Positions 14,331 to 17,464 of a stretch of DNA of 17,464 nucleotides are shown piece after piece. The stretch spans positions 1-17,464 of the forward strand of contig JAIRXN010000211.1 of NCBI GenBank assembly GCA_031268245.1, written 5' to 3'. Under the pieces are notes generated by a model. The model searched no databases and was not told the DNA's origin. It saw only the letters and a list, made by a program, of their open reading frames with translations. This stretch comes from Treponema sp. GTDB taxonomy: Bacteria; Spirochaetota; Spirochaetia; Treponematales; Breznakiellaceae. The first letter of the stretch is position 1, and each line of letters opens with the position of its first letter. The position numbers and the translations under genes are program-made.

Positions 14331-14398
14331 GAACGAACCTCGTAAACTTATGTAACGCTTACACGATGCCTCGCCCTTCAGGCCGAGGAGGTTCATTC
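14331..14398. repeat. Branched inverted-repeat fold over the PASTA gene stop codon
   Basis: GAACGAACCTC (14331-14341) pairs with GAGGTTCATTC (14388-14398), with one mismatch in 11. Inside lie two hairpins: TGTAA-CGC-TTACA (14351-14363) and CCTCG...CGAGG (14369-14388, inner CC-TTCA-GG), giving a three-way junction in either strand's RNA or in a cruciform. The outer arm contains the TGA (14393-14395) of the PASTA gene. No U-tract follows on either strand, so a standard intrinsic terminator is not supported, although end protection of the minus-strand mRNA is possible. Confidence 0.5.
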
Positions 14399-15427
14399 TT
14401 GCGCAGTTCCTAAGGCGACACGCTCCCGGTACAGTTCACGGCCTACCATGGAAAGAGTAAGTTCCGTGTCGCGGGGAAGTTCGTAGGGCAGGGTAAAATC
14501 TCCGCCTGCATAGTTTATCTCTCCCAGCGTGATGCGTTCCCCGGAAGGGAAAAGGGCCTCAAGTTTGACCGGCAGCGGATAGGGATTTTTGGGTATCGAA
14601 TACCGGAAAAGACCGAACACATAATCATCCGGGGACTCCAAAGGAGAAGCAACCGTTATCCCCAGTGTACTGTTATTGGGAACTTCCGTATCCCCCGCAG
14701 GACTCTGACGGACGACGAGAAGAGCGGTCTCTCCTTCCTCCTGCGGCCGGACACTGAACACAAAGTCCAATCCTGTTTTTCCCACGGCTTCAAGAGCCTC
14801 GCCCACGCTCATATTTACCAGGCTGGGCACATACACCATCGCGTTTTCAGCTCCCAGACTTACCGAAAATTCCAGTACCGCCGGGCCGGAAATGTCCGTA
14901 CCGGGCAGCGGGGACTGCTGCAGAATCAATCCCGCAGGTTCGGAGGAATATTCATACATAAAAGGTTCTTTCAGGCTGAGAAGAGGCATAGCGCTTCCCG
15001 ATGCGGCATTGAGAGTTTGAATCTCCATTCTGACATCATCAACAGTGCGGCCTATGTAGTTTTCCACCCGGCTAATCAGTATCCCCTGGCTTACCACGAG
15101 ACGGATACGCCGGCCGGCCTTGACAATGGCGCCTGCGGCCGGTTCCTGCTCGAGAATTATCCCCTTATCCAGAGCGGACTGGGAATAGCGGAGTTGAATC
15201 CTGGGGTAAAGCTCCTTCACTTGAAGTTCCATAAGGGCGGCGGTAAGTTCCTTGCCCCGCACTTCGGGAACCATGGTTTCCTCGGCGCCGCGGACTGACG
15301 CAAAGAAAATTGAAAGGGCTACAATGCCGACAAAGACAAGAATACCGATAGCCATGCTGATGAAGAGCCTGAGATGGTTCCCCACATAATTTTCCATCGA
15401 ATCAAGATCAAGTTTGAATAAACCCAT
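14393..15427 (-). CDS. Membrane-anchored PASTA-domain protein
   Basis: The 344-residue protein has a short cytoplasmic N-terminus, one membrane segment (~21-44, LFISMAIGILVFVGIVALSI) and a large extracytoplasmic part. Three PASTA repeats can be traced: ~51-115 (MVPEVRGKELTAAL ... VSQG), ~116-192 (VENYIGRTVDDVR ... VSLG) and ~197-261 (VYVPSLVNMSVGEALEAVG ... ITVAS). A beta-rich C-terminal domain of unknown kind follows. PASTA repeats bind peptidoglycan or beta-lactam-like ligands in Ser/Thr kinases and penicillin-binding proteins. Here there is neither a kinase nor a transpeptidase domain, so this is a stand-alone PASTA protein, probably linked to cell-wall sensing or division (inference). AAGGG precedes the ATG, and the fmt gene ends 18 bp upstream. 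Confidence 0.85.
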   Translation of the reverse strand: MGLFKLDLDSMENYVGNHLRLFISMAIGILVFVGIVALSIFFASVRGAEETMVPEVRGKELTAALMELQVKELYPRIQLRYSQSALDKGIILEQEPAAGAIVKAGRRIRLVVSQGILISRVENYIGRTVDDVRMEIQTLNAASGSAMPLLSLKEPFMYEYSSEPAGLILQQSPLPGTDISGPAVLEFSVSLGAENAMVYVPSLVNMSVGEALEAVGKTGLDFVFSVRPQEEGETALLVVRQSPAGDTEVPNNSTLGITVASPLESPDDYVFGLFRYSIPKNPYPLPVKLEALFPSGERITLGEINYAGGDFTLPYELPRDTELTLSMVGRELYRERVALGTAQE

Positions 15428-15445
15428 ACTTACCCTTATGTTCCC

Positions 15446-16426
15446 CTATTCGAGTTTTGCACCTAAAAAATGCCGTTCACCGTTGAGAAAGGCCTGAAAA
15501 TCCAGGGCCTTGCGGGTCTGGTACTGGAGACCTGAGACAGCGAGTATTCCTTCTCCAGTTTGTATCAGTATACCCCTCTTCTTGTCTACGCCCAGAACCT
15601 TCCCCGGCTCCGCGGAAGCGTTTTCCGGCCGGGCATCCCCCGCATTGTACGGAACACTTTCCAGAATGTTCAGCTTCCGCTCCCCTTCCATGGTCCAGGA
15701 AAGAGGCCAGGGAGTATAGGCCCGGATCATCGCATCTATTTCCACGGCGGAACGTTTCCAATCGATCCTGCCCGAATCCTTTTCAATAAGGCTGCAGTAC
15801 GAGGCCTCTCCTTCATCCTGGGGAACGGACTGCGACTTTCCGGCAGCGATACGGCGCAGAAGGGGCGGAAGCAGCAGTGCGGCCTCCTCCGCAACAACGC
15901 GGGAGAGGCTTTCCGTGGTCTCCCTGCCGTCCAGAGGAATCCGTGTCCGGAGGAGTATATCCCCCGAATCCATCCTGAGGGCAAGCTTCTGGACGGAAAT
16001 CCCCGTTTCGCTGTCCCGGTTAAGGATCGCCTGGGGGATAGGCGAAGGACCCCGGTATTTGGGAAGGAGACTCGGATGAATATTGATCCCTCCCGCGGAA
16101 AAGAGACTTAAAAATTTGGGCCCGAATATGCGGCCATAGGCAAAGGAAACAAGAATATCCGGCTTTAAGACGGCAATGGCCTCCCGTGCTTCGGCCCCCG
16201 TTTTTTCAAATTTGAAAACGGGAATCGGAGACAAGGCCGGGAAGGCGGAGCTGAACTTTTCCACGGCTTCTCCCACATCGCTGGGTTCGGGCCTTCCTCT
16301 GCGGCCCCTGGGTCTGTCCGGATTGGTAAGAACACCGGCCAGTTCCAGAACCCCGTCTCCGGGAGGAAAAAGAGCCTCCAGCGCGGGAACAGCGATGGCA
16401 GGGCTTCCTGCATAGATGATCCGCAT
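15446..16426 (-). CDS. fmt: Methionyl-tRNA formyltransferase
   Basis: This enzyme formylates initiator Met-tRNA using 10-formyl-tetrahydrofolate. The 326-residue length is usual for the family. The N-terminal formyltransferase domain shows INIHPSLLPKYRGPSPI (114-130) with Asn115 and His117, and RMDSGDILL with Asp156, the expected catalytic triad. The loop SLLPKYRG corresponds to the family SLLPRWRG. The C-terminal OB-like domain begins near 210 (SLIEKDSGRIDWKRSAVEID, then RAYTPWPLSW). AGGAG with a 6-nt spacer precedes the ATG and overlaps the TAG stop of def, so the pair is translationally coupled. That matches function, since def removes the formyl group fmt adds. Confidence 0.95.
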   Translation of the reverse strand: MRIIYAGSPAIAVPALEALFPPGDGVLELAGVLTNPDRPRGRRGRPEPSDVGEAVEKFSSAFPALSPIPVFKFEKTGAEAREAIAVLKPDILVSFAYGRIFGPKFLSLFSAGGINIHPSLLPKYRGPSPIPQAILNRDSETGISVQKLALRMDSGDILLRTRIPLDGRETTESLSRVVAEEAALLLPPLLRRIAAGKSQSVPQDEGEASYCSLIEKDSGRIDWKRSAVEIDAMIRAYTPWPLSWTMEGERKLNILESVPYNAGDARPENASAEPGKVLGVDKKRGILIQTGEGILAVSGLQYQTRKALDFQAFLNGERHFLGAKLE

Positions 16427-16434
16427 CGCCGCTC

Positions 16435-16944
16435 CTAAACTTTCCGGTGTTTGCGTTTTTCCCGGCTTTCCGCCCTGGCCATTTTGGCAAGAATCCTTTC
16501 CCGCTTCTCGTCCGAAAGCCGGTCGATAAAGAGACCCCCTTCAAGATGATCGTACTCATGCTGAATCACCCTGGCAAGAATTCCGCTTGCTTCAAGGGTG
16601 AAAGGCCGGCCTCTTTCGTTCCATGCCTGGACTTTTACGGTTTTGGGGCGGACAACATCGGCGTAAACTCCCGGTATGGACAGGCATCCTTCTTCATATT
16701 TAACAAGTTCCTGGGAAGTTTCCAGAATCGAAGGATTGATGAAGATCCGCGGCACATCTCCCTCCACATGAACCGCAAAGATCCGTTCCAAAACCCCCAC
16801 CTGGGGCCCCGCAAGGCCTATACCCTTCCCCTCATGCAGGGCTTCAACGAGATTCCGGGCAAACTCTTCCGTGCTTTTATTGATTTTTTTTACCGGCACA
16901 GCCTTTTGGCGAAGGAGTTCATCGCCCAGGATGAGTATTTTCAT
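16435..16944 (-). CDS. def: Peptide deformylase
   Basis: This metalloenzyme removes the formyl group from nascent proteins. All three family motifs are visible in 169 residues: GIGLAGPQVG (41-50), EGCLSIPG (85-92, metal ligand Cys87) and QHEYDHLEG (128-136, metal ligands His129 and His133, catalytic Glu130). The C-terminus ends in a basic helix (KMARAESREKRKHRKV) of the kind that docks the enzyme near the ribosome exit tunnel. It is first in the def-fmt-PASTA run. The Shine-Dalgarno is weak (AAAGA next to the ATG), and a TATAAT box lies 24 nt upstream. Confidence 0.96.
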   Translation of the reverse strand: MKILILGDELLRQKAVPVKKINKSTEEFARNLVEALHEGKGIGLAGPQVGVLERIFAVHVEGDVPRIFINPSILETSQELVKYEEGCLSIPGVYADVVRPKTVKVQAWNERGRPFTLEASGILARVIQHEYDHLEGGLFIDRLSDEKRERILAKMARAESREKRKHRKV

Positions 16945-16968
16945 TCTTTAAGAATACGAAAAAAGAGG

Positions 16969-16974
16969 ATTATA
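16969..16974 (-). promoter_or_regulatory. -10 box (TATAAT) upstream of def
   Basis: On the minus strand a perfect TATAAT (16974-16969) ends 24 nt before the def ATG, predicting a leader of about 18 nt. The expected -35 position reads GCAGGA and does not resemble TTGACA, so the promoter is supported only by the -10 and its position. The other bases between 16945 and 17029 show no clear terminator for the permease. Confidence 0.45.
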
Positions 16975-17029
16975 ATCAATCGAACAGGCGATCCTGCATA
17001 TAGCCGGTTGCTTTTTTCAATACTGGGCC

Positions 17030-17464
17030 TTACTCCTTAACCGAACCGCTGGTCATCCCTGAAACAATGTAGCGCTGGCCTAAAATATACAACAGGATGA
17101 TGGGTATTATACACATGATGATATTGGCGCTGATCAGGTTCCACTCGTTGAAGTGCTCCCCAAAAAAGTTGTAGATACCCAGAACCATGGGCCACATGCT
17201 CCGTTTGCTGAGCATGTAAAGGGGCGTAACAAAATCGTTCCATGCGCCGATAAAATTAAGAACACCGGCTGTCATGGTGGCGGGTTTCAGGAGCGGGAAT
17301 ATGACGATAAAAAACAGGTGGAGGGGACCCGCTCCGTCGATGAGGGCCGCCTCGTCGAGTTCCCGTGGAATAGAATCCACAAAGCCGTAGTATAAAAATA
17401 CCGCGAAGGGTACGCCCAGGGCGGCGTTCAGCAGAATGATCCCCGCATAGGTATTGAGCAGCCC
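17030..17464 (-). CDS. Carbohydrate ABC transporter permease, MalG type (5' end outside window)
   Basis: This is an inner-membrane subunit of a CUT1-type sugar importer. The frame runs open to the window edge, with 144 codons visible; the GTG at 17378-17380 is an internal Val. The sequence begins in a membrane segment (LLNTYAGIILLNAALGVPFA). The EAA loop that contacts the ATPase follows (ELDEAALIDGAGP with IVIFPLLKP), then GAWNDFVTPLYML, typical of MalG-like permeases, and a last membrane segment (IIMCIIPIILLYILGQRYIVSG). Family length is about 270-300 residues, so roughly half is missing. The substrate cannot be told; the binding protein and MalF-type partner would lie beyond the right edge. 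It reads towards def on the same strand, but the 85-bp gap and TATAAT suggest separate transcription. Confidence 0.92.
   Translation of the reverse strand, partial: GLLNTYAGIILLNAALGVPFAVFLYYGFVDSIPRELDEAALIDGAGPLHLFFIVIFPLLKPATMTAGVLNFIGAWNDFVTPLYMLSKRSMWPMVLGIYNFFGEHFNEWNLISANIIMCIIPIILLYILGQRYIVSGMTSGSVKE

Larger units (their letters stand above)
14092..14392. other. Gene-free, inverted-repeat-rich interval
   Basis: This 301-bp stretch lies between the dead ligase ORF and the PASTA gene and is the longest gene-free stretch. I find no credible coding frame. It holds, in order, a short CACAAA hairpin inside an AACCACAACGGACACAAAGG-like motif, a perfect 11-bp AT-rich hairpin, a 15-bp inverted repeat with one mismatch, and a branched fold at the right end. 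It is best read as a remnant of repeats or a small non-autonomous element, or as a structured RNA. Confidence 0.6.

Noticed and set aside
14331..14398. tRNA or integron attC site in the branched fold
   Set aside because: The length and stems do not fit a tRNA (no T-arm GTTCRA at the right place, no anticodon loop). No paired RYYYAAC and GTTRRRY boxes are found at the ends, so attC is not supported.

Overview
The window looks like part of a spirochaete chromosome, most like Treponema and especially the moderately GC-rich treponemes of insect guts. This is inferred from recalled protein style: a ParE-type topoisomerase IV B subunit with a Lys/Ala-rich tail, an EF-G paralogue, a fused AroD-AroE, and a def-fmt-PASTA run. 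It was not tested by any search. Genes are dense, mostly on the minus strand, several use GTG starts, and I see no rRNA, tRNA, CRISPR array or intact transposase.

Layout, left to right. (1) 1-582, plus strand: the C-terminal part of a Gfo/Idh/MocA oxidoreductase, cut by the window edge. Its 3' end overlaps the convergent topoisomerase gene by 32 bp. (2) 551-3555, minus strand: parE preceded by a coiled-coil gene, separated by an 8-bp-arm hairpin that holds the coiled-coil stop codon in its loop. (3) 3556-3653: a compact divergent control region in which two promoters appear to share one -35 box. It also holds a dyad between the plus-strand promoter and the EF-G start. (4) 3654-5738, plus strand: an EF-G-like GTPase. 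(5) 5749-12902, minus strand: seven closely spaced genes that read as one operon or two nested ones. In transcription order they are a small exported protein, aroDE, rpiA, a double Cys/His-module protein (DUF6062-like), an XRE-cupin regulator, an AMP-forming acyl-CoA ligase and citrate synthase.

(6) 13066-14091, plus strand: a degenerate, truncated relative of long-chain acyl-CoA synthetases without the ATP-binding P-loop. (7) 14092-14392: the only long gene-free stretch. It is packed with inverted repeats: a Cys-codon-free AT-rich 11-bp hairpin, a 15-bp inverted repeat enclosing 61 bp, and a three-way-junction-like fold that reaches into the stop codon of the next gene. (8) 14393-16944, minus strand: def, fmt and a membrane-anchored PASTA protein, an N-terminal-methionine maturation pair plus an envelope protein. 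(9) 17030-17464, minus strand: the C-terminal end of a MalG-type sugar ABC transporter permease, cut by the window edge.

How the genes work together. The acyl-CoA ligase probably makes an acyl-CoA and citrate synthase uses acetyl-CoA. The two overlap by 4 bp and lie just downstream of a cupin regulator that could sense a small acid, so a regulated acyl-CoA-to-citrate/glutamate branch is a reasonable inference. aroDE and rpiA contribute to aromatic and pentose-phosphate metabolism. The best candidates for something undescribed are the structured 14092-14392 region beside the dead ligase, and the shared-box divergent promoter with a possible leaderless transcript.
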